A program made the position numbers and the translations under genes. From Paenibacillus sp. FSL R7-0273 (GTDB lineage: Bacteria > Bacillota > Bacilli > Paenibacillales > Paenibacillaceae), in NCBI RefSeq assembly GCF_000758625.1, contig NZ_CP009283.1, forward strand, positions 1,189,501 to 1,253,500: a DNA stretch of 64,000 bases, written 5' to 3'. Positions 42,227-50,681 of this stretch are shown one piece after another (position 1 is the stretch's first letter; every line of letters begins with the position of its first letter). The notes under the pieces were generated by a model that was not told the DNA's origin, searched no databases, and saw only the letters and a program-made list of their open reading frames with translations.

Positions 42227-43309
42227 ATGCGCCGGATAACATGGGTACTCGCGATCATTATGAGCGTGGCCCTGGTGCTCGCGGGTTGCGGGAAGAAGGA
42301 TGCCGCTTCCGTGGTGAAGGATTTGAATGCTGTGTCTGACAAGCTGGAGAGCAAGCAGGGGGCCTATCAGGGGGCGGGCACGATGACTCTCTATACCGGT
42401 GAGCAGCCGCAGGAGTATAAGGTGGAGGTATGGTACAAGAACCCTTCGTATTACCGGATCAGCCTCTCCAATGTGCAAAAGGATGTAACGCAGATTGTGC
42501 TGCGTAACGATGAGGGAGTATTTGTACTCACCCCAAGCCTCGGCAAAAGCTTCCGCTTCCAGAGCGACTGGCCGGACAATCAGGGTCAGGTGTATCTGTA
42601 TCAGACACTGCTGCGGGGCATTACGGCCGACAACAACCGCCAGCTGACTGAAGAGGGTGACAATTACATCTTCGAAGTCGCAGCTAACTACCAGAGCAGC
42701 GCACTCGTGCGGCAGAAGATCTGGCTGGCCAAAAACACCTATGAGCCCAAGCAGGTTCAGGTCTCCGATTCCGAAGCCAAGGTTGTAGTGGATGTGAAAT
42801 TCGACAGCTTCAAGTTCGACCCGGAATTCACCAAGGATTCCTTTGATATGCAAAAGAATATGGCAACCGGCACCCCTTCCCAAAGTACAGTGGCCGAGGT
42901 TGACGAAAACGGCGATCCGGTAGCGGCGCCGGCCGGGGAAGAAAATGCGGAGCAGGTAACAGCAGAGCTGGGTGATTTCGGGGTCATTGAGCCGGAATAC
43001 ATACCGGCAGGCGTAACCTTCAAGGACTACCACAAGATCGAGGGCAATAAGGATCATGCGGTGCTCATCCGTTATGAAGGGGATTACCAGTATACGATCA
43101 TGGAAGCCCGTCCGCTGGACCGTGCGGTATCGCTGGCTCCGGCAACGCTGATCGATCTCGGCTTCACTGCAGGAGCACTTACCGGCGATGAGCAGCAGAC
43201 GCTGACGTGGATGAATGACGGTGTGGAATTCCGGATTACGAGCGCAAATCTGCCGCTTGACGAAATGATGCAGATTGCCGCTTCTATGCAGGCACAATCG
43301 GGTAAGTAA
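42227..43309 (+). CDS. ydcC: YdcC-like LolA-fold lipoprotein
   Basis: A 360-residue lipoprotein. The lipobox is LAGC, and the fold is LolA-like (VWYKNPSYYRISLSN, IVLRNDEGVFVLTPSLGKSF, FDSFKFDPEFTKDSF). An acidic linker is at about 220-245, and a C-terminal domain has PEYIPAGVTFKDYHKIEG. The family includes YdcC of Bacillus and GerS of Clostridium, which act in spore formation or germination. It lies directly upstream of alr, as in B. subtilis. A terminator separates it from alr. The start follows AAGGGG. Confidence 0.85.
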   Translation: MRRITWVLAIIMSVALVLAGCGKKDAASVVKDLNAVSDKLESKQGAYQGAGTMTLYTGEQPQEYKVEVWYKNPSYYRISLSNVQKDVTQIVLRNDEGVFVLTPSLGKSFRFQSDWPDNQGQVYLYQTLLRGITADNNRQLTEEGDNYIFEVAANYQSSALVRQKIWLAKNTYEPKQVQVSDSEAKVVVDVKFDSFKFDPEFTKDSFDMQKNMATGTPSQSTVAEVDENGDPVAAPAGEENAEQVTAELGDFGVIEPEYIPAGVTFKDYHKIEGNKDHAVLIRYEGDYQYTIMEARPLDRAVSLAPATLIDLGFTAGALTGDEQQTLTWMNDGVEFRITSANLPLDEMMQIAASMQAQSGK

Positions 43310-43319
43310 TATTCAGTAG

Positions 43320-43372
43320 GCGGATACAGTGCATTGTGGGAGCCAATCCTCTACAAGCCGTATCCGCTTTTT
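43320..43372 (+). terminator. terminator of ydcC
   Basis: GCGGATAC and GTATCCGC pair at the base of a hairpin with a long loop, followed by TTTTTG. Confidence 0.8.
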
Positions 43373-43436
43373 GTACTATAAAGATGACGATGACGGGACC
43401 TCCGAACGATTAGCAAAAAGATAGCCTTGCTCCACA

Positions 43437-43465
43437 TTGACAGCATCCTTCGCTAAGATTACCAT
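43437..43465 (+). promoter_or_regulatory. sigma-A promoter of alr
   Basis: TTGACA (43437-43442), a 17-bp spacer and TACCAT (43460-43465), 72 bp before the start codon. Confidence 0.7.
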
Positions 43466-43536
43466 TGGCAGTAAGACTACAAACGCTGCGGTTATCCGTG
43501 ACGGTGTTTTACTACAATTAAGAAGGTGACCCTGAA

Positions 43537-44718
43537 GTGCAAGCAAGCTATCGACCTACAGTTGCCGAGATAAATCTGGATGATCTGCGTACCAATTATG
43601 AAGCGTTCCGGGCGGCTTTGCCGGCGGAAACGAAATTCATGGGATGCGTCAAAGGAAATGCGTATGGCCACGGGGCAGTGGAAGTGACACGGGAGCTTGA
43701 ACGGCTAGGCGCGGACTATGTAAGTGTAGCTTTTTTGGATGAGGCATTGGAGCTGCGTCAGGCGGGAATACTACTTCCTATCCTGGTGCTGGGCTATACC
43801 TCACCGGAAGGCATAGCCGTTGCCTGGGAGAACAAGATAACCGTAACGCTATTCACGCCGGAGGTGCTGGAGGCGGTAAGACAGCTTCCTGCCGATCCGG
43901 AGCACCGGCTGAAGGTACACATCAAGATTGACAGCGGGATGGGAAGGCTGGGACTGCTGCCGGCCGATGCTTCCGCTTTCATCGAAGAGGTGCACCGGAC
44001 AGCGCAGGCGGAGCTGGAGGGCATGTTTACCCATTTTGCCAAGGCAGACGAAGAAGACAAAAGCTATACACTGATGCAGCACCGACGGTTCATGAGCGTG
44101 GCGGAAACGCTTCGGGACAAGGATATACATATCCCGATCATACATACGGGCAATAGCGCTACGGCCATTGATACACCTTTCCTATCCAGTAACATGGTGC
44201 GTGTAGGCATAAGCTTGTACGGATTTTATCCCTCAACAGAGGTAGACCACGAGCGCGTGGCTTTACACCCGGTAATGACGCTGAAGACACAGGCGGTATA
44301 TATCAAGACACTGCCCCCTGGGTTTGGCATCAGCTACGGCACCCGCTATTTCACGGACAGCGAAGAGGTAATTGCGACGCTGCCCGTCGGATACGCAGAC
44401 GGATATTCCCGCATGCTGACTGGCAAGGCGGAGGTGCTAATACGCGGACGCCGCGCTCCGGTCGTCGGAACAATCTGCATGGACCAGTGTATGGTAACGC
44501 TCAAATCTTTCGCTGGAGAAGCGGAACAAATCCAAGCTGGCGAAGAGGTTGTACTCATCGGGCGCCAGGGCAACGCCTGCATTACGGCGGATGAACTGGC
44601 ACTCCATTTAGGCACGATTCACTACGAAGTAATCTGTATGCTGGCTCACCGTGTACCCCGCGTATATGTACGTGAGGGTGCTGATCCCAACCTGGTGAAC
44701 CCTCTGCTGCAGTCTTGA
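43537..44718 (+). CDS. alr: alanine racemase
   Basis: A 393-residue PLP enzyme that interconverts L- and D-alanine for peptidoglycan. The PLP Lys is Lys39 in VKGNAYGHG (a slight variant of the usual KADAYGHG). The second catalytic residue is Tyr267 in GFGISYGTRY, and the substrate-binding motif is TICMDQ. The length is normal for the family. The GTG start at 43537 has AAGGTG upstream. It is followed by the ndoAI-ndoA toxin-antitoxin pair, as in Bacillus. Confidence 0.97.
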   Translation: MQASYRPTVAEINLDDLRTNYEAFRAALPAETKFMGCVKGNAYGHGAVEVTRELERLGADYVSVAFLDEALELRQAGILLPILVLGYTSPEGIAVAWENKITVTLFTPEVLEAVRQLPADPEHRLKVHIKIDSGMGRLGLLPADASAFIEEVHRTAQAELEGMFTHFAKADEEDKSYTLMQHRRFMSVAETLRDKDIHIPIIHTGNSATAIDTPFLSSNMVRVGISLYGFYPSTEVDHERVALHPVMTLKTQAVYIKTLPPGFGISYGTRYFTDSEEVIATLPVGYADGYSRMLTGKAEVLIRGRRAPVVGTICMDQCMVTLKSFAGEAEQIQAGEEVVLIGRQGNACITADELALHLGTIHYEVICMLAHRVPRVYVREGADPNLVNPLLQS

Positions 44719-44853
44719 TCCGGTGACACAATATTGTATACAGGAAAAGAATACAAAGGATAATCGTATGGGCTAGTGTGACATATAGTCTATACGTACC
44801 GCCATTTCTAGTTTATAATGGGATGCAGCATACTTGATATACTATCTGCATAT

Positions 44854-44879
44854 ATTCCTTGTATAAAATTCCTTGTATA
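44854..44879 (+). promoter_or_regulatory. 14-bp-spaced direct repeat before ndoAI
   Basis: ATTCCTTGTATA occurs at 44854-44865 and 44868-44879. It lies 40 bp downstream of a TATAAT (44812-44817) and 50 bp before the antitoxin start. It is a candidate site for autoregulation by the ribbon-helix-helix antitoxin. Confidence 0.45.
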
Positions 44880-44929
44880 TTGTAACACTGGAACACAAGG
44901 GCAGAAGGCTTGTGGGGGTGGAAGAGAAG

Positions 44930-45211
44930 TTGGCCAATTTGCAGAACACCAAAAGAATTATGATCAGTTTGCCCGATCATCTTTTGCAGGAAGTGGATGG
45001 GATCGCCCAATTGGAGAACTCTAACCGGAGTGAATTGATCAGGCAGGCCATGAAGCTGTATCTGACGGAACGCAGAAAGCGTACAATCCGGGAATCGATG
45101 CAGCGGGGATACATGGAGATGGCCAAGATCAATTTGACGATGGCAAGCGAGGCATTTCTCGCGGAGGAAGATGCAGACAGTACTCTTGGCCGCTTAGTAA
45201 GCGGGGTGTAG
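44930..45211 (+). CDS. ndoAI: antitoxin EndoAI (MazE-type, ribbon-helix-helix)
   Basis: A 93-residue protein, the same length as B. subtilis NdoAI. The ribbon-helix-helix is KRIMISLPDHLLQEVDGIAQ followed by NRSELIRQAMKLYLTERRK. The C-terminal toxin-neutralising part has RGYMEMAKINLTMASEA and the ending LGRLVSGV. The start is taken as TTG at 44930, 8 nt after GGTGG; GTG at 44918 is an alternative. It blocks the adjacent EndoA RNase and probably represses the operon. Confidence 0.92.
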   Translation: MANLQNTKRIMISLPDHLLQEVDGIAQLENSNRSELIRQAMKLYLTERRKRTIRESMQRGYMEMAKINLTMASEAFLAEEDADSTLGRLVSGV

Positions 45212-45214
45212 ATA

Positions 45215-45565
45215 TTGATCGTTAAACGCGGCGACGTTTTTTTTGCCGACCTTTCGCCGGTTGTAGGCTCTGAACAAGGCGGAGTAAGGCCGGTACTGGT
45301 CATACAGAACGATATTGGCAACCGGTTCAGCCCGACGGTTATTGTGGCAGCTATTACTGCCCAGATCCAGAAGGCCAAGCTGCCGACGCATGTAGAGATT
45401 GATGCGGCTGCTCACGGCTTTGACCGGGATTCCGTCATTTTGCTGGAGCAGGTTCGGACGATTGACAAACAACGCTTAACCGATAAGATCACCCATCTGG
45501 ACGATGATACAATGAAAAAGGTGGATGATTCGCTGCAAATCAGTCTGGGCCTGATCGATTTTTAG
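45215..45565 (+). CDS. ndoA: mRNA interferase EndoA (MazF)
   Basis: A 116-residue protein almost identical in pattern to B. subtilis NdoA ([59 protein letters not shown]). It cleaves single-stranded mRNA at UACAU-type sites in Bacillus. The TTG start lies 3 bp after the antitoxin stop, with GGGGTG upstream. A terminator follows at 45604-45631. Confidence 0.96.
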   Translation: MIVKRGDVFFADLSPVVGSEQGGVRPVLVIQNDIGNRFSPTVIVAAITAQIQKAKLPTHVEIDAAAHGFDRDSVILLEQVRTIDKQRLTDKITHLDDDTMKKVDDSLQISLGLIDF

Positions 45566-45603
45566 ATCGGGACAGGAACTAATAATCGCGGATAATGAGG
45601 AGG

Positions 45604-45631
45604 GCGTGCTGCTTAGGCAGTGCGTCTTTTT
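45604..45631 (+). terminator. terminator of the ndoAI-ndoA operon
   Basis: CGTGCTGC-TTAG-GCAGTGCG (two G-U pairs), followed by TCTTTTT. Confidence 0.7.
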
Positions 45632-45662
45632 GATATGCCGGGTAGTCAGCAGCAGATATACT

Positions 45663-45713
45663 TTGAAAAAAAGATCAGCTATGTGCTACAATTAGACCGG
45701 TTGGTCGGTTTAA
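45663..45713 (+). promoter_or_regulatory. promoter and operator of the TetR gene
   Basis: TTGAAA (45663-45668), an 18-bp spacer and TACAAT (45687-45692) form a sigma-A promoter. AGACCG-GTTGGT-CGGTTT (45694-45711) lies immediately after the -10 element. It closely matches the dyad before the MFS gene at 46405. Confidence 0.75.
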
Positions 45714-45728
45714 AAGGGGGTTACCGGT

Positions 45729-46325
45729 ATAAAAGGACGCTCAGACGGAGAAGAAACGAAGAAACGGATTGTGCAGCAGGCCGCCCAGCTGTTCGTGCAG
45801 AAGGGCTATGCGGCTGTGACGATGAATGAGGTCTGCACTGCAGCTCAAGTGAGCAAGGGCAGCTTATATCATCATTTTCCAAGTAAGGATGAGCTGTTTC
45901 TGTCCATCGTGGAAGAGGATACGGGGCAGTGGCTCGCAGAGTGGGATGTTATACGGGGCCGGATTACAGGAATTGAGGAACGCTTTTATGCGCTTGGAGA
46001 GCATTATGCCAATGATTTTCAGAATCCGCTGATTTGCGGACTTGAGGAATATGCAAGATCCCGGACCCACTCGGAGGCAATCTATCTGCGGCTCTCGCAG
46101 CTGTATGATTGCGGGGCAACGGCATGCCGTACTCTGCTCCAGGAGGGCATGGACTCAGGGTATCTGGCCAAGGACGATTTGAACCATTATGTCGTGATCG
46201 TCTGCGGTATGCTGGAGGGAATCGGCAGAGTCAGAGAAATTACGGCACCCTCGGAGGGGCCGGCGGATGTACAGAAATATTACCGGGACGGCATACGGCT
46301 GTTGCTGCAGGGGATGCGGGCCTGA
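45729..46325 (+). CDS. TetR-family repressor, probable ATA start
   Basis: The TetR helix-turn-helix is intact: KKRIVQQAAQLFVQKGYAAV, CTAAQVSKGSLYHHFPSKDE. The first conventional start in frame is GTG at 45771, but this removes part of helix 1 and has no ribosome binding site. In the frame upstream, up to a TAA at 45711, there is no ATG, GTG or TTG. AAGGGGG (45714-45720) lies 8 nt before ATA at 45729, which would give a normal N terminus (198 residues). A rare ATA start or a sequence error is possible. Matching operators lie before this gene and the next MFS gene. Confidence 0.82.
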   Translation: MKGRSDGEETKKRIVQQAAQLFVQKGYAAVTMNEVCTAAQVSKGSLYHHFPSKDELFLSIVEEDTGQWLAEWDVIRGRITGIEERFYALGEHYANDFQNPLICGLEEYARSRTHSEAIYLRLSQLYDCGATACRTLLQEGMDSGYLAKDDLNHYVVIVCGMLEGIGRVREITAPSEGPADVQKYYRDGIRLLLQGMRA

Positions 46326-46404
46326 ATGCAGGGCGGAAAAGCCTGAAGCGAAACCCGGCAGAATTGCGGGCAGTGTGCAGAGGAGCTTTTTCATGCTATT
46401 AATT

Positions 46405-46422
46405 AGACCGGATGGTCGGTCT
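46405..46422 (+). promoter_or_regulatory. TetR operator upstream of the MFS gene
   Basis: AGACCG-GATGGT-CGGTCT is a perfect 6-6-6 dyad with the nested dyad GACC-GGAT-GGTC. The site before the TetR gene is a close variant, so both are probably controlled by the same repressor. Confidence 0.75.
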
Positions 46423-46544
46423 TATAGCAGTTATGATTTTTTTATATATACCGAATGGGATGCGCAGGATAAGCAGAAATTAAACAGAAGCTGCCTGCAT
46501 GGCGATTCAATCCAACTTAAAGTGTAATAACGGAGGGAAACACA

Positions 46545-47753
46545 ATGTCTTTGCTGTTAAGAAACCGCGGTGCCATGCTGATGCTGATGATCAGTATCTT
46601 TTTAACGTTTACGGGGATCGGGCTTGTAGTGCCGATTTTGCCGACATATATGAATGAGCTGAATATCGGCGGCAGTGTTGTCGGAATGCTGGTGGCTGCC
46701 TTTTCGCTGACCCAGCTGATCGTCTCACCGCTTGCCGGCAGATTGTCTGACCGGATGGGCCGCAAAAGAATTATCGTGCTGGGGCTGGTCGTCTTTTCCC
46801 TGTCCGAGGTAGTGTTCGGTGTGGCTGAGCTGCCTTGGATGCTATTCGTGGCCCGGATGCTGGGCGGTGTCGGAGCGGCGATGATTATGCCTGCGGTTAT
46901 GGCGTATGTGGCTGATACCACCTCGATGGATGAACGGGCCAAAGGGATGGGGATGATTAATGCGGCGATCACAACCGGGTTCATTATCGGACCGGGGATC
47001 GGCGGCTATCTGGCCGAGTTCGGGATCCGTGTTCCATTCTTTGCGGCGGCGATTGCGGCGGCTTTTGTAGCTATCATCACGTTTATTTTATTGCCTGAAT
47101 CGCGTGTTGTAGCGGCTGTCCAGGATCAGGCTGCAGCCCAGCAAAACAAAGAAAGTCTCGTCTCCCAGCTGGTGCGCTCCTACCGCGAGCCTTATTTTGT
47201 CGGACTGGTTATTGTGTTCGTCATGTCGTTCGGGCTTGCCAATTATGAGACGGTGTTCGGGCTGTTTGTGGATCATAAATTTGCCTTCACCCCTAAAGAT
47301 ATCGCTTTTGTGCTGACCTTCGGCTCGATTGCCGGGGCAGTGGTGCAGCTGACTGCTTTTAGCTGGATTTTGAACCGGTTTGGCGAAAATAGAGTGATTT
47401 CCGTCAGTCTGCTCGCCTCGGGCGTCTTCATCCTGCTCACGCTGTTCGTTCATGGCTATTTCATGATTATGGCTGTGACGTTCGTCGTCTTCCTGGCGAT
47501 GGATATTCTGCGTCCGGCTGTCGGCACCCAATTGTCCAAAATGGCCGGAGAGACCCAGCAGGGCTTCGTCATGGGGATGAACTCGGCGTACACCAGTCTT
47601 GGTAATGTTGCCGGACCGATTGTTGCCGGTGTCCTGTTCGATCTGGACATTAATTTCCCGTATGCAGCAGCTGCGTTTGTGCTGGTTCTCTGCTTCCTGC
47701 TGTCCCTGAGCTCGGCTAAACGGATGGCGCGGCGGAGTGTGCAGGCTAAGTAA
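46545..47753 (+). CDS. MFS multidrug efflux transporter
   Basis: A 402-residue, 12-segment DHA1-type protein. It has TGIGLVVPILPTYMNEL (motif D1-like), GRLSDRMGRKRI (motif A), RMLGGVGAAMIMPAVMAYVA and an antiporter motif C-like AAITTGFIIGPGIGGYLAEF. It is similar to Bmr, NorA and TetA(P)-type drug exporters. The start has GGAGGG with normal spacing. The TetR operator at 46405 lies upstream, consistent with induction by a substrate. Confidence 0.92.
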   Translation: MSLLLRNRGAMLMLMISIFLTFTGIGLVVPILPTYMNELNIGGSVVGMLVAAFSLTQLIVSPLAGRLSDRMGRKRIIVLGLVVFSLSEVVFGVAELPWMLFVARMLGGVGAAMIMPAVMAYVADTTSMDERAKGMGMINAAITTGFIIGPGIGGYLAEFGIRVPFFAAAIAAAFVAIITFILLPESRVVAAVQDQAAAQQNKESLVSQLVRSYREPYFVGLVIVFVMSFGLANYETVFGLFVDHKFAFTPKDIAFVLTFGSIAGAVVQLTAFSWILNRFGENRVISVSLLASGVFILLTLFVHGYFMIMAVTFVVFLAMDILRPAVGTQLSKMAGETQQGFVMGMNSAYTSLGNVAGPIVAGVLFDLDINFPYAAAAFVLVLCFLLSLSSAKRMARRSVQAK

Positions 47754-47872
47754 GCTTTTGGCGTGCAATGTGGTGATGCAGTATCCCGTTAACTTTGGCG
47801 CAGCGTCAATCTGTGATACTATTTTAGATAGGAAAAGATGATCTCAGCACGTGTGCGGAAAGAGGGATACTA

Positions 47873-50101
47873 TTGGCAGCAGAGAATACGAATGCCGGCA
47901 ATCTGCAGGATGATGCAGCACTCCGGCAGGAACAGGAACTGATCCTCGCGGCAATCGCGAAGGAGCTTAGCATCAGCCTGAAGCAGGTACGGACTACTGT
48001 AGGACTTCTGGATGAAGGGAACACCATTCCGTTTATCGCGCGCTACCGTAAGGAAATGACGGGCGAGCTGGATGAAAATGTGCTGCGCGATGTTGAAGAA
48101 CGGCTGGGCTATCTGCGTAATCTGGGTGACCGCAAGAAGGATGTCATCCGCAGCATCGAGGAGCAGGGCAAGCTGACTCCTGAGCTGCAGGCGCAGATTA
48201 TGAAGGCGGTCAAGCTGCAGGAAGTTGAAGATTTGTACCGTCCTTATAAGCAGAAGCGCAAGACAAGAGCAAGCGTAGCCAAGGAAAGAGGGCTGGAGCC
48301 GCTGGCGGACTGGGTTATGGAGCAGCGCCGCCAGGGCCAGCCGCTTGATGAGGCTGCCAAGTATATAGATGCGGACAAGGGTGTAGACAGTGCAGAATCC
48401 GCGCTGCAGGGCGCCATGGATATTATCGCCGAGAACATTGCCGATGATCCGGTGATCCGGGCCTGGGTCCGCCAGTATACAGCAAGCCAGGGTATTCTGG
48501 TCTCGGAAGCGAAGGATGCGGAGCAGGAAAGTGTCTACGAGAACTACTACAGCTACCGTGAGCCGGTACATAAAATGCCGCCGCACCGCATTCTCGCTAT
48601 TAACCGCGGAGAGCGGGAGAGTGTGCTGAAGGTCGGGATCGAGATCGTTCCCGACAAGATTCATGCCTTTATTACGCGCAAGCTGATCAAGGGGCCGTCC
48701 CCGGTCAAGGAGCTGCTGGAGACTGTGACCGAGGATGCCTACAAGCGGCTGATCGCTCCTTCCGTGGAGCGTGAGGTGCGCGGGGAAATGACGGAGAAGG
48801 GCGAGACGCAGGCGATCTCGATTTTCTCGGGCAACCTGCGCAGCCTGCTGCTGCAGCCGCCGGTCCGGGGCTTGAGCGTGCTCGGCGTTGACCCGGCGTA
48901 CCGCACCGGCTGCAAGCTTGCCGTTGTCGATGACACCGGTAAGCTGCTGGAGGTGGCGGTGACCTATCCGACGCCGCCGAACAACAAAAAGAAGGAGGCG
49001 GCGGCGAAGTTCAAGGAGCTGATTGCCAAATACGGCATCAAGCTGATTGTGATCGGCAACGGCACCGGCTCGCGGGAGACGGAGCAGTTCACGGCCGAGG
49101 TGATTGCCGAGGTCGGTGATCCGGAGCTGGCGTACCTGATCGTGAACGAGGCAGGAGCCAGCGTCTATTCCGCCTCCAAGCTGGCGGCGGAGGAGTTCCC
49201 TGATCTGGATGTGGCCGAGCGCAGCGCCGCATCGATTGCCCGCCGCGTGCAGGACCCGCTCGCGGAGCTCGTCAAGATCGACCCGAAGGCGATCGGGGTC
49301 GGGCAGTACCAGCACGATGTCTCGCAGAAGCATCTGGAGGAGAGCCTTAAGGCCGTCGTGGAATCGGCCGTTAACCATGTCGGCGTTGATGTGAACACGG
49401 CCTCGCCGTCGCTGCTCTCTTATGTGGCGGGCGTCAACTCGACCATCGCCAAGAATATCGTGAAGTTCCGCGAGGAGAACGGCAAGTTCACCACGCGCAA
49501 GCAGCTGCAGAAGGTGCCGCGCCTTGGCGCGAAGTCCTTCGAGCAGTGCATCGGATTCCTGCGTATTCCCGAAGGGGACAATACGCTGGACCGTACGCCG
49601 ATCCACCCGGAATCGTATCCGGTGGTGGGCCGCCTGTTCCGCGAGCTCGGGCTGGACGTAGCGAAGCTCGGCAGCCGCGAGGTCGCGGCTGAGCTCGAAG
49701 CGCAGGATGCCGCCGAGCTCGCCGTGAAGCTGGATGTCGGCGTGCCCACGCTGCGCGACATCCTGGAGAGCCTGCAGCGTCCGGGCCGCGACCCGCGCGA
49801 GGAGCTGCCGCTGCCGATCTTCCGCACGGATGTGCTGAAGATCGAGGACCTGGTTCCCGGCATGGAAATGCAGGGAACGGTCCGCAACGTCATCGACTTC
49901 GGCGCCTTCGTCGATATCGGCATCAAAAACGACGGGCTGGTCCACATCTCCCAGCTCAGCGGCAGCTTCGTCAAGCACCCGATGGACGTCGTGTCCGTTG
50001 GCGACAACGTGACCGTCTGGGTGCTCGGCGTCGACCTGAAGAAGGGCCGCGTCAGCCTGACTATGCGCCAGCCGCGTGAAACTGCGGGCAGTGTGAAGTA
50101 G
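47873..50101 (+). CDS. tex: Tex-family RNA-binding protein
   Basis: A 742-residue protein with the full Tex layout. It has an N-terminal helical domain (LLDEGNTIPFIARYRKEMTG), a YqgF/RNase H-like domain (about 320-460, LGVDPAYRTGCKLAVVDDTG), a double helix-hairpin-helix (about 495-560, VNTASPSLLSYVAGVN) and an S1 domain near 655-725 (GTVRNVIDFGAFVDIGIKND). Tex affects transcription and is orthologous to B. subtilis YdcI, found in the same neighbourhood. The TTG start at 47873 follows AGAGGG. A terminator follows. Confidence 0.96.
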   Translation: MAAENTNAGNLQDDAALRQEQELILAAIAKELSISLKQVRTTVGLLDEGNTIPFIARYRKEMTGELDENVLRDVEERLGYLRNLGDRKKDVIRSIEEQGKLTPELQAQIMKAVKLQEVEDLYRPYKQKRKTRASVAKERGLEPLADWVMEQRRQGQPLDEAAKYIDADKGVDSAESALQGAMDIIAENIADDPVIRAWVRQYTASQGILVSEAKDAEQESVYENYYSYREPVHKMPPHRILAINRGERESVLKVGIEIVPDKIHAFITRKLIKGPSPVKELLETVTEDAYKRLIAPSVEREVRGEMTEKGETQAISIFSGNLRSLLLQPPVRGLSVLGVDPAYRTGCKLAVVDDTGKLLEVAVTYPTPPNNKKKEAAAKFKELIAKYGIKLIVIGNGTGSRETEQFTAEVIAEVGDPELAYLIVNEAGASVYSASKLAAEEFPDLDVAERSAASIARRVQDPLAELVKIDPKAIGVGQYQHDVSQKHLEESLKAVVESAVNHVGVDVNTASPSLLSYVAGVNSTIAKNIVKFREENGKFTTRKQLQKVPRLGAKSFEQCIGFLRIPEGDNTLDRTPIHPESYPVVGRLFRELGLDVAKLGSREVAAELEAQDAAELAVKLDVGVPTLRDILESLQRPGRDPREELPLPIFRTDVLKIEDLVPGMEMQGTVRNVIDFGAFVDIGIKNDGLVHISQLSGSFVKHPMDVVSVGDNVTVWVLGVDLKKGRVSLTMRQPRETAGSVK

Positions 50102-50182
50102 AGGCTGCGGGCGGCTTAAGTGGAAGGCTACAGTAGGAAGTGTGATACGTGCTCATAATGTGCGCTTTGAAAACTAACTGAG

Positions 50183-50225
50183 AAGATGTCCCCGCGCCGG
50201 TAACGGCAGCGGGGACATCTTTTTG
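50183..50225 (+). terminator. terminator of tex
   Basis: AGATGTCCCCGC pairs with GCGGGGACATCT, followed by TTTTT. Confidence 0.9.
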
Positions 50226-50681
50226 TTACAACTGGATTTCTGCTGCCACTACATACTATCGCCTATAAAACACTGCCGACGCACATTCCTCTAACGGACC
50301 GAGGCGACGTTATTTTCACGCTTCAAAGCTGTCACCTGGGTTTGCGGACTCCAGTGACGTTATCCGTGACCAAAACGTGAAAAAGATGGCACAATCGCTT
50401 GAATAAGAGCAACTGAGTCCGCTAGCGGGAATAACTGAAGTAAAACAGGCAAATAACGCTTCCTGGGTCCGTTAGCGTTATGCAGCTGATATACCGGACT
50501 GAAATCCATGTCTAAATTTCTTCTGGCTGCGGCCGGAGGGATAACCGGCAGTTTTCTGGTAAGCCCGGTAAATTACAGTTGGTCAACTGCACAATGCATT
50601 TCGTCCGTTCATCAATATTTTTTCTCTCTGTGAGCCATTATACTGAAAGCGTGTTCAACATGAGTGCTAGGGGGAATAACG
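50226..50681. repeat. spacer with four-element repeat module (third family)
   Basis: Four related elements of about 25 bp lie near 50291, 50344, 50411 and 50464, with steps of about 53, 67 and 53 bp. Examples are GCGGACTCCAGTGACGTTAT and GGGTCCGTTAGCGTTAT. No gene is seen. A possible promoter and the ribosome binding site of the gluconate-type permease follow. Confidence 0.65.

Noticed and set aside
47870..49978. 702-residue antisense frame opposite tex
   Set aside because: It is a shadow frame caused by high third-position GC in tex, which is a clear full-length family member. No binding site or family match supports the antisense frame.
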